The notes under the pieces were generated by a model that saw only the letters and a list, made by a program, of their open reading frames with translations, had not been told where the DNA came from and searched no databases. DNA of 8,872 bases from a bacterium (GTDB lineage Bacteria; Oederibacteriota; PGYV01; DSBP01): assembly GCA_011049465.1 (NCBI GenBank), contig DSBP01000047.1, forward strand, positions 1-8,872, in the 5' to 3' direction. A program made the translations under genes and the position numbers. Positions 1 to 6,153 of the stretch are shown in pieces. Within the stretch, counting starts at the first letter, position 1. Every line of letters begins with the position of its first letter.

Positions 1-855
1 CTGAACCGGTTCTTCAGGATAGGGCCCGATTATTTCAACGAAGCGGCTTATAAGGAATTTGATTATGTCATGGATTCGGCGGCTCGCCACGGAACGCGCG
101 TAATTATTCACTTCTCAGACAACTGGGAATATTACGGCGGAGCCAAGGTTTACGCGCAGTGGGCGGGCCATGAGAACAAAAATATGCTCTGGACAGACCC
201 CAAGGCAAACGAATATTACAGGCAGACAATAAAAAAATTCATTACAAGGAAAAATACGGTAAACGGAAAGCTCTACAGGGATGACCCGGCAATATTCGCG
301 TGGGACCTTATGAATGAGCCGAGAAACGAGAATGACCCTACAGGCGAAGTGCTTAACAAATGGATTGAGGAGACCGCTGACTACATTAAATCTCTTGACC
401 CGAACCACATGGTGACGACAGGTTCTGAAGGGTATTACCTCGGTGAAGACGGAACGCACTATTCAGGCTCTGACTTTATCGGCGGACACAAGCCAAAATC
501 CATAGATTTCTGCACCTATCACATATACCCCACATATGAGCACAACAGCTACGCCTTCAGCACTGTCAAATGGCTGCTTGACAGGTGGATAAGCGACGCT
601 CATAATAAGGTCGGAAAACCGGTCGTAATGGAGGAGTACGGAATAGCCTCAAACAACCCGGCGTACCCCAAGGCGAAGTGGATTAACGACATGACCGGTT
701 ATTTCTTTGAGAAGGGCGGCAACGGAGTGAACTACTGGTTCTTCATTGACCCTTCTTACACATACGGCGATGGTTTTGAGGTTAATCCGACAGAGACGGA
801 ATACATGAACGTGTTTATCAAACACGCCAACAGGATAAACAAAAACGGATATTGA
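1..855 (+). CDS. Endo-1,4-beta-mannanase, GH5 family (GH5_7-like), 5' partial
   Basis: Hydrolyses internal beta-1,4 bonds of mannan or galactomannan, normally outside the cell. The reading frame is open from the first base, so the N-terminus and any signal peptide lie outside the window; the ATG at 70 is internal. About 284 residues are visible, covering most of a TIM barrel. Numbering from base 1, the acid/base glutamate is in the NEP motif (FAWDLMNEPR, E106), an active-site His/Tyr pair is in YHIYP (about 174-176), and the nucleophile is the second Glu of MEEYG (E212). The stretches YGGAKVYAQWAG and TRKNTVNGKLYRDDPAIFAW closely resemble plant and fungal GH5_7 mannanases, which is why I prefer mannanase over cellulase. 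The next gene starts 24 nt after the stop and encodes a lipoprotein with a CBM-like fold. Family is certain; substrate is inferred from similarity. Confidence 0.9.
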   Translation: MNRFFRIGPDYFNEAAYKEFDYVMDSAARHGTRVIIHFSDNWEYYGGAKVYAQWAGHENKNMLWTDPKANEYYRQTIKKFITRKNTVNGKLYRDDPAIFAWDLMNEPRNENDPTGEVLNKWIEETADYIKSLDPNHMVTTGSEGYYLGEDGTHYSGSDFIGGHKPKSIDFCTYHIYPTYEHNSYAFSTVKWLLDRWISDAHNKVGKPVVMEEYGIASNNPAYPKAKWINDMTGYFFEKGGNGVNYWFFIDPSYTYGDGFEVNPTETEYMNVFIKHANRINKNGY

Positions 856-879
856 TATCCGCGATAACGGAGGAATACT

Positions 880-1548
880 ATGAGAATAAAAGCGATACTG
901 GCGGCAGCAGCGGTTCTTATTGCAACAGGCTGCGGCAGCCTGAAGAATTATCCCGCGTCAGCGCTTGAAATGGCTGAGGGCGGCCCTGATTACGCCATTT
1001 ACGGATTTGAAGACGGTACGCGCCATGACTTTCAGCTCTCAACAGCCGGAGACGGCAACTCGGCTTTCACCGGATTTGTGAATACGCAGGAGAGGGCATA
1101 TAAAGGCTCCCGCTCGCTTAGGGTTCAATGCGATTTTAATGGAGTGGACACGGGAATGGGGGGGCTTATAAAGAAGGCCTATTCATCACCCTTTCAGGAC
1201 TTAACCGGAAAGAAGATAACAGCCTATATCTGGATGCCCAAGGGCTCATTCACCGAAGAAAACCCCTACGGCGGCTCTTTTTATTTTAAGACAGGAGAGG
1301 CTTATCAATGGTACCAGAGCGAATGGCAGAACCTGAATGTGCCTGACGGCCCCGGCGCGGGCCTCTGGACAAAGATTGAGGCTTACAGCTCGGAATTTGC
1401 CCTGCCGCCGCCTCCTTACGGCACAGGCGACCCCATAACAGCTGACGCGCTTCAGGATGTGCGTGAATTCGGCGTGAAAGTAGGGCAGGGAGACGGCGCG
1501 AAAAATTTTCAGGGTTTTATTTATATTGACTCCATTGACATTAAATAG
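880..1548 (+). CDS. Lipoprotein with carbohydrate-binding-like beta-sandwich domain
   Basis: A 222-residue protein with a clear lipoprotein signal: basic MRIK, an Ala/Val/Leu-rich core and a lipobox ending IATGC at Cys18. Position +2 is Gly, not Asp, so outer-membrane sorting is expected in a diderm. Residues about 38-222 read like a jelly-roll carbohydrate-binding module. They open with YAIYGFEDGT, include YKGSRSLRVQCDF, and finish with the strand YIDSIDIK; this opening and ending are common in CBMs attached to mannanases and glucanases. No catalytic motif is visible. The start is supported by GGAGG at 869-873, 6 nt before the ATG. It follows the GH5 gene by 24 nt, so it may bind polymer at the cell surface for that enzyme. 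I cannot assign a CBM family; it could also be an uncharacterised surface lipoprotein. Confidence 0.75.
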   Translation: MRIKAILAAAAVLIATGCGSLKNYPASALEMAEGGPDYAIYGFEDGTRHDFQLSTAGDGNSAFTGFVNTQERAYKGSRSLRVQCDFNGVDTGMGGLIKKAYSSPFQDLTGKKITAYIWMPKGSFTEENPYGGSFYFKTGEAYQWYQSEWQNLNVPDGPGAGLWTKIEAYSSEFALPPPPYGTGDPITADALQDVREFGVKVGQGDGAKNFQGFIYIDSIDIK

Positions 1549-1562
1549 TTGCAGCAGCTGAT

Positions 1563-2159
1563 ATGAATGTAATAAGGGTTGTCTCTGACGGGTTCGGCGA
1601 GAATACTTATGTTGTCACAACCCCCGAAGGTATTATAATCATTGACCCGGGCACATCGCTTAAAACCATACGCAAAGAGGCGGTAATAAAAGAAGAGGAC
1701 ATAAAGTATGTGCTTTTAACCCACGGCCACTATGACCACATAACATGCATTGACGAATATGAACCCGGGAAGATTTACGCTCACACAGCCGAAAAAAAAC
1801 TGCTTGAAAACCCCTCGATCAACCTCTCCGCGATGGCAGGAGAGGGCATATCCGCGCGGGGAATTAATTATTATGAGGGAGATGTTCATGAGACGGACCC
1901 GGCTGTATTTTATCACGTCCCCGGACACACAGCCGGATGCGTAGTTATAAAGATTGGCAGCATGCTTTTTACGGGCGATACTCTTTTTTTCGATACTGTG
2001 GGAAGGACAGACCTGCCTACAGGCAGCACAAACAGGCTGAAAGAGAGCCTTAAGGTATTTGAAGGCTTTGACCGGTCAATAACCTGTTATCCGGGCCACG
2101 GGGAAGAGTTCACGCTTGAAGAGGCGTATAAAACAAATTATTTTCTGAAAAAACCTTAA
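1563..2159 (+). CDS. Metallo-beta-lactamase-fold hydrolase, glyoxalase-II-like
   Basis: A 198-residue, probably cytoplasmic member of the MBL-fold superfamily, close to small YcbL/glyoxalase-II-type thioester hydrolases. The whole metal site is visible: HGHYDH with H54, H56, D58 and H59, then H122 in VPGHTAG, D139 in FTGDT and H179 in YPGHG. The segment GRTDLPTGS after FTGDT is typical of the YcbL-like branch. It lacks the extra C-terminal helical domain of classical glyoxalase II (about 250 residues), so hydrolysis of S-lactoylglutathione is not assured; persulfide dioxygenase or other thioester activity is possible. The start at 1563 has no convincing Shine-Dalgarno sequence. It lies 14 nt after the lipoprotein stop, so translation may depend on coupling. 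Its link to mannan use is positional only. Confidence 0.88.
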   Translation: MNVIRVVSDGFGENTYVVTTPEGIIIIDPGTSLKTIRKEAVIKEEDIKYVLLTHGHYDHITCIDEYEPGKIYAHTAEKKLLENPSINLSAMAGEGISARGINYYEGDVHETDPAVFYHVPGHTAGCVVIKIGSMLFTGDTLFFDTVGRTDLPTGSTNRLKESLKVFEGFDRSITCYPGHGEEFTLEEAYKTNYFLKKP

Positions 2160-2165
2160 AAGAAC

Positions 2166-2199
2166 GGGCGCAGCGCGCTTTACCACGCACGCCGCGCCC
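2166..2199. terminator. Hairpin between convergent genes, possible bidirectional terminator
   Basis: A 13-position stem (2166-2178 with 2187-2199) has two mismatches and an 8-nt loop. It begins GGGCGC and ends GCGCCC. It sits between the stop of the MBL-fold gene (2159) and the 3' end of glnB (2218). Read on the minus strand it is followed by GTTCTTTT, a weak U-tract, so it fits glnB termination better than plus-strand termination, where only AAATCTC follows. Confidence 0.55.
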
Positions 2200-2217
2200 A
2201 AATCTCAAACGAAGAAA

Positions 2218-2559
2218 CTATCCTATGGCCTCTCCGCCTGTCTCTCCTGTCCTTATCCGGACGCACTCCTCGAGGCCGAGGACAAAAATCTTGCCGTCGC
2301 CGACCTCGCCTGTCTTCGCGCCTTTCTTTATGGCCTCAATGCAGGGTTTGAGGAATTTTTCATTGACCGCTATCTCAAGCCTTATCTTCCTGAGCATATT
2401 GCCCGTCTCCCTGTTGCCGCGATAGACCTCTGTCACGCCTTTTTGCCTGCCGTGCCCCAGGACCTCGCTCGCGGTCATCAGGTTTATGCCCTTTTTGTAG
2501 AGTTCTTCCTTTACGTCATCGAGCTTGTAAGGCTGTATTACCGCTATCACCAGTTTCAT
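2218..2559 (-). CDS. glnB: PII nitrogen regulatory protein
   Basis: A 113-residue PII signal-transduction protein, full length for the family (about 112). PII trimers sense ATP/ADP and 2-oxoglutarate and control ammonium transport, glutamine synthetase or transcription partners. Family signatures seen are QPYKLDDV near the N-terminus, GRQKG (Q39), the T-loop start TEVYRG (44-48), K58, TGEVGDGKIFV (83-93) and RIRTGE (101-106). The ATP and 2-oxoglutarate ligands are therefore kept. Position 51, the tyrosine uridylylated in E. coli GlnB, is Glu here (YRGNRETGN), so GlnD-type uridylylation at that site is excluded. GAGGAGG at 2567-2573 lies 7 nt before the ATG. No amtB or glutamine synthetase gene is in the window, so glnB versus glnK naming is a convention. 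A sigma-54 promoter and a tiny ORF lie upstream. Confidence 0.95.
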   Translation of the reverse strand: MKLVIAVIQPYKLDDVKEELYKKGINLMTASEVLGHGRQKGVTEVYRGNRETGNMLRKIRLEIAVNEKFLKPCIEAIKKGAKTGEVGDGKIFVLGLEECVRIRTGETGGEAIG

Positions 2560-2595
2560 TTTTTATCCTCCTCATTCCATCCTCCTTTTCGTTTT

Positions 2596-2652
2596 TTAGT
2601 AGATTTTTAGGTACTCAATCATTCCGCTTACAAGGCCTATTAAGTATCTCAT
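2596..2652 (-). CDS. Candidate 18-residue small protein or leader peptide upstream of glnB
   Basis: The ORF encodes MRYLIGLVSGMIEYLKIY and ends in TAA 36 nt before the glnB start. A strong Shine-Dalgarno sequence, GGAGG at 2661-2665, lies 8 nt before the ATG. The start would fall only about 20 nt from the +1 predicted by the sigma-54 promoter, so this would be the first ORF on the glnB mRNA. The peptide is hydrophobic with spaced polar residues (R2, E13, K16), which suggests a short amphipathic or membrane-associated helix. It has no run of Gln, Glu or other regulatory codons, so a classical attenuation leader is unlikely. An in-frame ATG at 2667 would add five residues but would have almost no leader and no ribosome site. 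I do not recognise the peptide; expression is inferred. Confidence 0.5.
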   Translation of the reverse strand: MRYLIGLVSGMIEYLKIY

Positions 2653-2684
2653 TTCATCCACCTCCATTCATTTGAGTGTTATAT

Positions 2685-2700
2685 AGCAATTGACGTGCCA
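2685..2700 (-). promoter_or_regulatory. Sigma-54 (RpoN) promoter for the small ORF and glnB
   Basis: The minus strand reads TGGCACGTCAATTGCT, which matches the sigma-54 consensus TGGCACG-N4-TTGCW at every defined position. The -24 GG is at 2699-2698 and the -12 GC at 2687-2686, with the required 10 nt between them. Transcription is expected to start near 2673-2675, just before the small ORF's ribosome site. Sigma-54 control of PII genes through an NtrC-type activator is well established in other bacteria, so position and target agree. Confidence 0.88.
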
Positions 2701-2770
2701 TAATTTGACCGCGTAAAAAGCCTTATTAATAAAGGTGTTTTGTGAAGATAAAATCAGGCACGGATAAATT

Positions 2771-2806
2771 TTAACCATCAAGTAAATAAACGGTTAATAT
2801 TTAACC
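2771..2806. promoter_or_regulatory. TTAACC/GGTTAA inverted cluster, possible activator site upstream of the sigma-54 promoter
   Basis: Three half-sites occur: TTAACC at 2771-2776, GGTTAA at 2792-2797 and TTAACC at 2801-2806. The last two form a palindrome with 6-bp arms and a 3-nt spacer. They lie roughly 95-135 nt upstream of the predicted glnB transcription start, the range where sigma-54 enhancer-binding proteins usually bind. The sequence does not match the known enteric NtrC site (TGCACC-N5-GGTGCA), so the regulator is unknown and the role is a guess from position and symmetry. Confidence 0.35.
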
Positions 2807-2836
2807 ACGAAACCGGCTGTTTTTGTAGCCGCTCTT

Positions 2837-2908
2837 GTAGCCGCGGACTTCAGTCCGCGCGTTTTTAAATTCCGTTAACAAATACCGCAAACTAAAGTTT
2901 GCGGCTAC
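2837..2908. repeat. REP-pair (REPIN/BIME-like) unit 1
   Basis: The unit begins GTAGCCGC and ends GCGGCTAC, an 8-bp terminal inverted repeat. Just inside are two tight hairpins: an 8-bp stem CGCGGACT/AGTCCGCG (2842-2859) and a 9-bp stem CCGCAAACT/AGTTTGCGG (2885-2904), each with a 2-nt loop. Read outward, each hairpin has the tetranucleotide GTAG at its foot. That matches REP elements mobilised by RAYT (TnpA-REP) transposases; two inverted REPs make a REPIN. No RAYT gene is in the window. Confidence 0.8.
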
Positions 2909-2963
2909 ATTAAAACTGCGTTAAAACCAAACAACCGCCGTTCATCCGTTTTTACATCCGTTT

Positions 2964-3035
2964 GTAGCCGCGGACTCCAGTCCGCGCGTTTTTAAATTCC
3001 GTTTTCAAATACCGCAAACTAAAGTTTGCGGCTAC
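2964..3035. repeat. REP-pair (REPIN/BIME-like) unit 2
   Basis: Second 72-bp unit with the same GTAGCCGC/GCGGCTAC ends. The first hairpin loop is CC instead of TC (GGACTCCAGTCC), and the central spacer differs from unit 1 by a few bases. Confidence 0.8.
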
Positions 3036-3090
3036 ATTAAAACTGCGTTAAAACCAAACAACCGCCGTTCATCCGTTTTTACATCCGTTT

Positions 3091-3161
3091 GTAGCCGCGG
3101 ACTTCAGTCCGCGCGTTTTTGAATTCCGCTTCAAATACCGCAAACTAAAGTTTGCGGCTAC
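3091..3161. repeat. REP-pair (REPIN/BIME-like) unit 3
   Basis: Third unit, 71 bp because one base is missing in the central spacer. Both hairpins are intact. The 55-bp inter-unit stretch that follows the other copies is absent after about 3169, so the array ends here. Confidence 0.8.
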
Positions 3162-3210
3162 ATTAAAACCACATTAAGTCAGCACATTAAGGCAATCACA
3201 TTATGTCATC

Positions 3211-3239
3211 TTGACAAAACCCCAATGTAAAAGCATAAT
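3211..3239 (+). promoter_or_regulatory. Sigma-70-type promoter, possibly leaderless
   Basis: A perfect -35 box TTGACA (3211-3216) is followed after 17 nt by CATAAT (3234-3239), 5 of 6 matches to TATAAT. The expected start of transcription, about 3245-3248, falls on or next to the ATG at 3248, and no Shine-Dalgarno sequence precedes that ATG. The promoter would drive the OB-fold gene and the alpha-galactosidase behind it. Confidence 0.65.
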
Positions 3240-3247
3240 TACATATC

Positions 3248-3934
3248 ATGAATACTGTAAAGGCGGCCATATTTATCATTCTTGCGCCCGCGCTGGTGCA
3301 CGGGGCCATCGCTCCGGAGCGGGCAAGGGAATACACAGGGAAAAACGTCATCGTTTGCGGCAAAGTTGTTTCCGCGAATTACGAGGAGTCTTCAGAGGGC
3401 TCGCCCGCGTTTCTTGATTTTACGGCGCCGCACCCGAACCAGCCGTTTTCCGCCGTGGTCTGGGGCGCGTTCAGGGATAAATTCAGCGGAAAACCCGAGG
3501 AGATATATCCGGGTAAAGAAATCTGTGTGAGCGGGAAAGTTGAGGTGCACGACAAAAAGCCTTATATAAACGTCACGTCGCCCGGCCAGATATCATTTAT
3601 CCGCGAGCCCCAAAAGCCCACAAAAGAGCAGGAGGAGCTTGGAGCCGCGCGGGAGTATCACAACGCGCTCTTTAACCCCAAAGAACTCATACTGCTCAAG
3701 CAGTCGCTTGCCGAGCTTGAGTACCACATAAGCGACATCACATATCACTGGGATATGGACACGCACCTTGCGGTAAAGGCTTTTCAGAAAAAAAACAGGC
3801 TGAAACAAAGCGGGAGGATTGACAAGCGGACCCTGCAGAAAATGCAGGATGAGCTCTCAACCAAAAAGGACCTTGCTTATGACAAACGAAGGGGATACTT
3901 TTACCTGCTTCAGCCGTTAATGAGGAGGTATTAG
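3248..3934 (+). CDS. Exported OB-fold protein with C-terminal peptidoglycan-binding-like domain
   Basis: A 228-residue protein. Residues 1-20 form a Sec-type signal peptide (MNTVKAAIFIILAPALVHGA, then IAPERA), so it is probably periplasmic or surface-located. Residues about 25-116 (REYTGKNVIVCGKV to YINVTSPGQI) have the strand pattern of an OB-fold domain often annotated as nucleic-acid-binding-like; the ligand is unknown. A charged linker follows (about 117-145). Residues about 148-200 resemble the peptidoglycan-binding-1 fold: LKQSLAELEYH, then THLAVKAFQKKNRL and GRIDKRTLQKMQ. No catalytic motif is seen, so it may anchor or sense rather than cut the wall. The ATG at 3248 is chosen because a later start would destroy the signal peptide; there is no ribosome site before it. 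The stop is 1 nt before the next ATG, so the two genes are almost certainly co-transcribed. Confidence 0.75.
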   Translation: MNTVKAAIFIILAPALVHGAIAPERAREYTGKNVIVCGKVVSANYEESSEGSPAFLDFTAPHPNQPFSAVVWGAFRDKFSGKPEEIYPGKEICVSGKVEVHDKKPYINVTSPGQISFIREPQKPTKEQEELGAAREYHNALFNPKELILLKQSLAELEYHISDITYHWDMDTHLAVKAFQKKNRLKQSGRIDKRTLQKMQDELSTKKDLAYDKRRGYFYLLQPLMRRY

Positions 3935-3935
3935 G

Positions 3936-6071
3936 ATGGGGAAGCCGTTTTCTTTAAAGCGGCAAAAATCCTGCGTATTATTCAACGGCAGGACGCGAGT
4001 GTTTTTCCTCTCCGCAAAAGACTCGCTTTACGCGCTCGGGATAAGCGGGGATAAGCGGCTTTATCACGCTTATTACGGGAAAAACCTCTCTGCCGGCGCG
4101 CGCGCAGCCTTAAAAGAGCCCGGAAAAAAGGAGCTTGCCTACCATAGCCCTTCTAACAGGGGAATAAGCCTCCTGCCTGAGATTGAAATTTATGACGGCC
4201 ATAATGTCTTCGAGAATACATTGAAAATAAAAGTATCAGGCAGCGGCTATGCTTCGGATTTTGTGTATCGCAGCCATAAAATAAGCGGCAACAGGCTGGA
4301 TATAGCGCTTAAGGACAGAAAATATCCTGTCTATGTCATTCTTCATTACGAAGTTTACCCGGACAACAACATCATCAGGCGTTCTATTACCGTTAATAAC
4401 AGGGGGAGCGCAACCCTGCATCTTGAGAATTATTATTCAGGGTGCCTGGCGCTTCCCGCGGGAGATTATAAAGCCGGATGCTTTCACGGTTCCTGGGCAA
4501 ATGAGATGAATATGATTTTTGAGCCTTTGACAGCCGGGAAGAAAGTCCTGGAGAGCCGCACAGGGAACCCGGGCCACCTTCATAATCCGTCCTTCTTCAT
4601 AACCCGGGCAAAAAACATGAGCGAGGAGAACGGTGAATACTATTACGGACAGCTCTTCTGCGGAGGAAACTGGAAGCTTGTGTTTGAGAAGCGGTTTTAC
4701 GGCGCGGTATGCGTCACCGGAGGCATAAATGATTTTAACGGCCCTGTCACGCTTAAGCCCGGCGGTTCTTTTACAACGCCGGATTTCATAACGGGGTTTT
4801 CCTCCGGGGGGCTCGGCCAAATGTCGAGGGACGTGCATGATTTTCACAGGCAGCATACGCTTCCGCAGGCGAATATTCACAATTACAGGCGTATTCTCGT
4901 GAACAGCTGGGAGGCCTTTTATTTTTCCGTTGACGAAAAAAAATTTGAGCGCCTCGCTGACGCGGCAGTAAAAACAGGAGCTGAGCTTGTTGTCATTGAC
5001 GACGGCTGGTTCGGCGGCAGGTACAGCGACAGGACATCCCTCGGGGACTGGGAGGAGAACAGGAAAAAATTTCCGTCAGGAATAAGGGCGCTGGCGCGGA
5101 AGGTGCGGGAAAAGGGGCTCATGTTCGGAATCTGGATCGAGCCTGAGATGGTCAATCCCGAGTCAGCCCTTTATAAAAAACATCCCGGTTGGTGCCATCA
5201 TTACGCAGGCAGGAAAAAAACAGAAATGAGGAACCAGCTCGTCTTAAACATCTCAAAATCCTCCGTAAGAAAATATCTTAAAAGAGTTATCGGGCGGATT
5301 ATAAAAAAATACGATCCTGATTACATAAAATGGGACATGAACAGGTATATGTCCGAGGTTTCCGGCGGTGAAAAAGCATGGCGCGGCCATACAGAAGCGG
5401 TTTATGAGCTGATGTCATATCTGCGGGCGTTAAAACCGTCAATAATACTCGAGGGATGCGCGGGCGGCGGCGGCAGATTCGCGCCCGCTTTTATGAAATA
5501 CACGGACCAGATGTGGACAAGCGACAACAATGACCCATTCAGCAGGCTTTACATACAGCACAGCGCCTCGCTCTTTTATCCCGCGCAGGCAATGTGCTGC
5601 CACGCGGCTGACAGCCCATACGGCATAACAGGCAGGGCGTCAAGGACGCAGTTCAGGATACACGCGGCCATGGCAGGCAATTTCGGGACAGAGGCTGACA
5701 TTACCCGGTGGAATGCGGCTGATTTAAAACTGCTCGCTGAAAACATTGAAATTTACAAAGGGATACGGGATATAATTTTTACCGGTGATTTATACAGGCT
5801 TGAGCCGCCGCATGACGGCGCGAGAGTTTCTTTTATGTATGTCTCAAAGAATAAAAAGAGGGCTGTGGTTTATGCTTTTATGCAGGCAAAACCCGGGCCC
5901 AAACCCGGCCCGCTGAAGCTGAAAGGGCTGAAAGCCGGAGCTGTTTATGAAATTGATTTTGGAGAAATGAAGAAGAGCGCACGCGGCGACGAGCTGATGA
6001 AGAGGGGGCTTGACGCGGGGGTAAGGAAAACGCAGGATTCGGCTGTCATAACGCTGAGCGAAAAGGCATAA
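3936..6071 (+). CDS. Alpha-galactosidase, GH36 family
   Basis: A 711-residue GH36 enzyme that removes terminal alpha-1,6-galactose from oligosaccharides such as raffinose, melibiose or galactomannan fragments, with retention. Length fits bacterial group-I GH36 enzymes (about 700-750). The N-terminal beta-sandwich (to about 310) contains FHGSWANEMN. The TIM barrel starts near NSWEAFYF (323-330) and carries VIDDGWFGGRYSDR (D355, D356, W358). The nucleophile is D467 in KWDMNR, and the acid/base is D530 in MWTSDNNDPFSR. The GCAGGGGRF segment lies between them. A short beta domain ends the protein. There is no signal peptide, so it is cytoplasmic. GAGGAGGT at 3922-3929 precedes the ATG, giving strong translation and likely coupling to the upstream gene. 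It complements the mannanase in the first operon if the substrate is galactomannan. Confidence 0.95.
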   Translation: MGKPFSLKRQKSCVLFNGRTRVFFLSAKDSLYALGISGDKRLYHAYYGKNLSAGARAALKEPGKKELAYHSPSNRGISLLPEIEIYDGHNVFENTLKIKVSGSGYASDFVYRSHKISGNRLDIALKDRKYPVYVILHYEVYPDNNIIRRSITVNNRGSATLHLENYYSGCLALPAGDYKAGCFHGSWANEMNMIFEPLTAGKKVLESRTGNPGHLHNPSFFITRAKNMSEENGEYYYGQLFCGGNWKLVFEKRFYGAVCVTGGINDFNGPVTLKPGGSFTTPDFITGFSSGGLGQMSRDVHDFHRQHTLPQANIHNYRRILVNSWEAFYFSVDEKKFERLADAAVKTGAELVVIDDGWFGGRYSDRTSLGDWEENRKKFPSGIRALARKVREKGLMFGIWIEPEMVNPESALYKKHPGWCHHYAGRKKTEMRNQLVLNISKSSVRKYLKRVIGRIIKKYDPDYIKWDMNRYMSEVSGGEKAWRGHTEAVYELMSYLRALKPSIILEGCAGGGGRFAPAFMKYTDQMWTSDNNDPFSRLYIQHSASLFYPAQAMCCHAADSPYGITGRASRTQFRIHAAMAGNFGTEADITRWNAADLKLLAENIEIYKGIRDIIFTGDLYRLEPPHDGARVSFMYVSKNKKRAVVYAFMQAKPGPKPGPLKLKGLKAGAVYEIDFGEMKKSARGDELMKRGLDAGVRKTQDSAVITLSEKA

Positions 6072-6075
6072 ATTC

Positions 6076-6103
6076 TTGACACGGCAAAAGGAGCGGGTAT
6101 AAT
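6076..6103 (+). promoter_or_regulatory. Consensus sigma-70-type promoter
   Basis: TTGACA at 6076-6081 and TATAAT at 6098-6103 are both perfect consensus boxes, 16 nt apart. Transcription should begin near 6110, leaving a leader of about 44 nt that holds AGGAGG (6142-6147), 6 nt before the ATG at 6154. This separates the propeller gene from the alpha-galactosidase unit. Confidence 0.8.
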
Positions 6104-6153
6104 AAATACCGAAGCAGTTATACGAAGCTAAACCGGGCCGCAGGAGGTTGGGA

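Larger units (their letters stand above)
2837..3169. repeat. Tandem array of a 127-bp repeat, 2.6 copies
   Basis: Copies begin at 2837, 2964 and 3091, exactly 127 bp apart; the third stops matching at about 3169. The 55-bp stretch after each palindromic unit (2909-2963 and 3036-3090) is identical in the two full copies. Differences are a few substitutions and a one-base deletion inside the units, so duplication looks recent. The array fills most of the non-coding stretch between the glnB promoter and the gene at 3248. I see no coding frame, tRNA or CRISPR pattern in it. An extra truncated head, GTAGCCGC, occurs at 2825-2832 just before the first copy. Confidence 0.95.

Noticed and set aside
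2516..2575. Second mini-ORF (ATG at 2575, minus strand) overlapping the glnB start behind GGAGG at 2581-2585
   Set aside because: It runs only 19 codons out of frame into glnB and its ATG lies inside the better placed glnB ribosome site; probably a by-product of two purine-rich stretches.
2837..3169. CRISPR array
   Set aside because: The repeats are long tandem copies with identical spacers and strong internal palindromes; there are no short repeats with unique spacers and no cas genes.
3211..3417. Plus-strand frame starting inside the promoter at 3211
   Set aside because: It overlaps the signal-peptide gene in another frame and has no ribosome site or recognisable domain.
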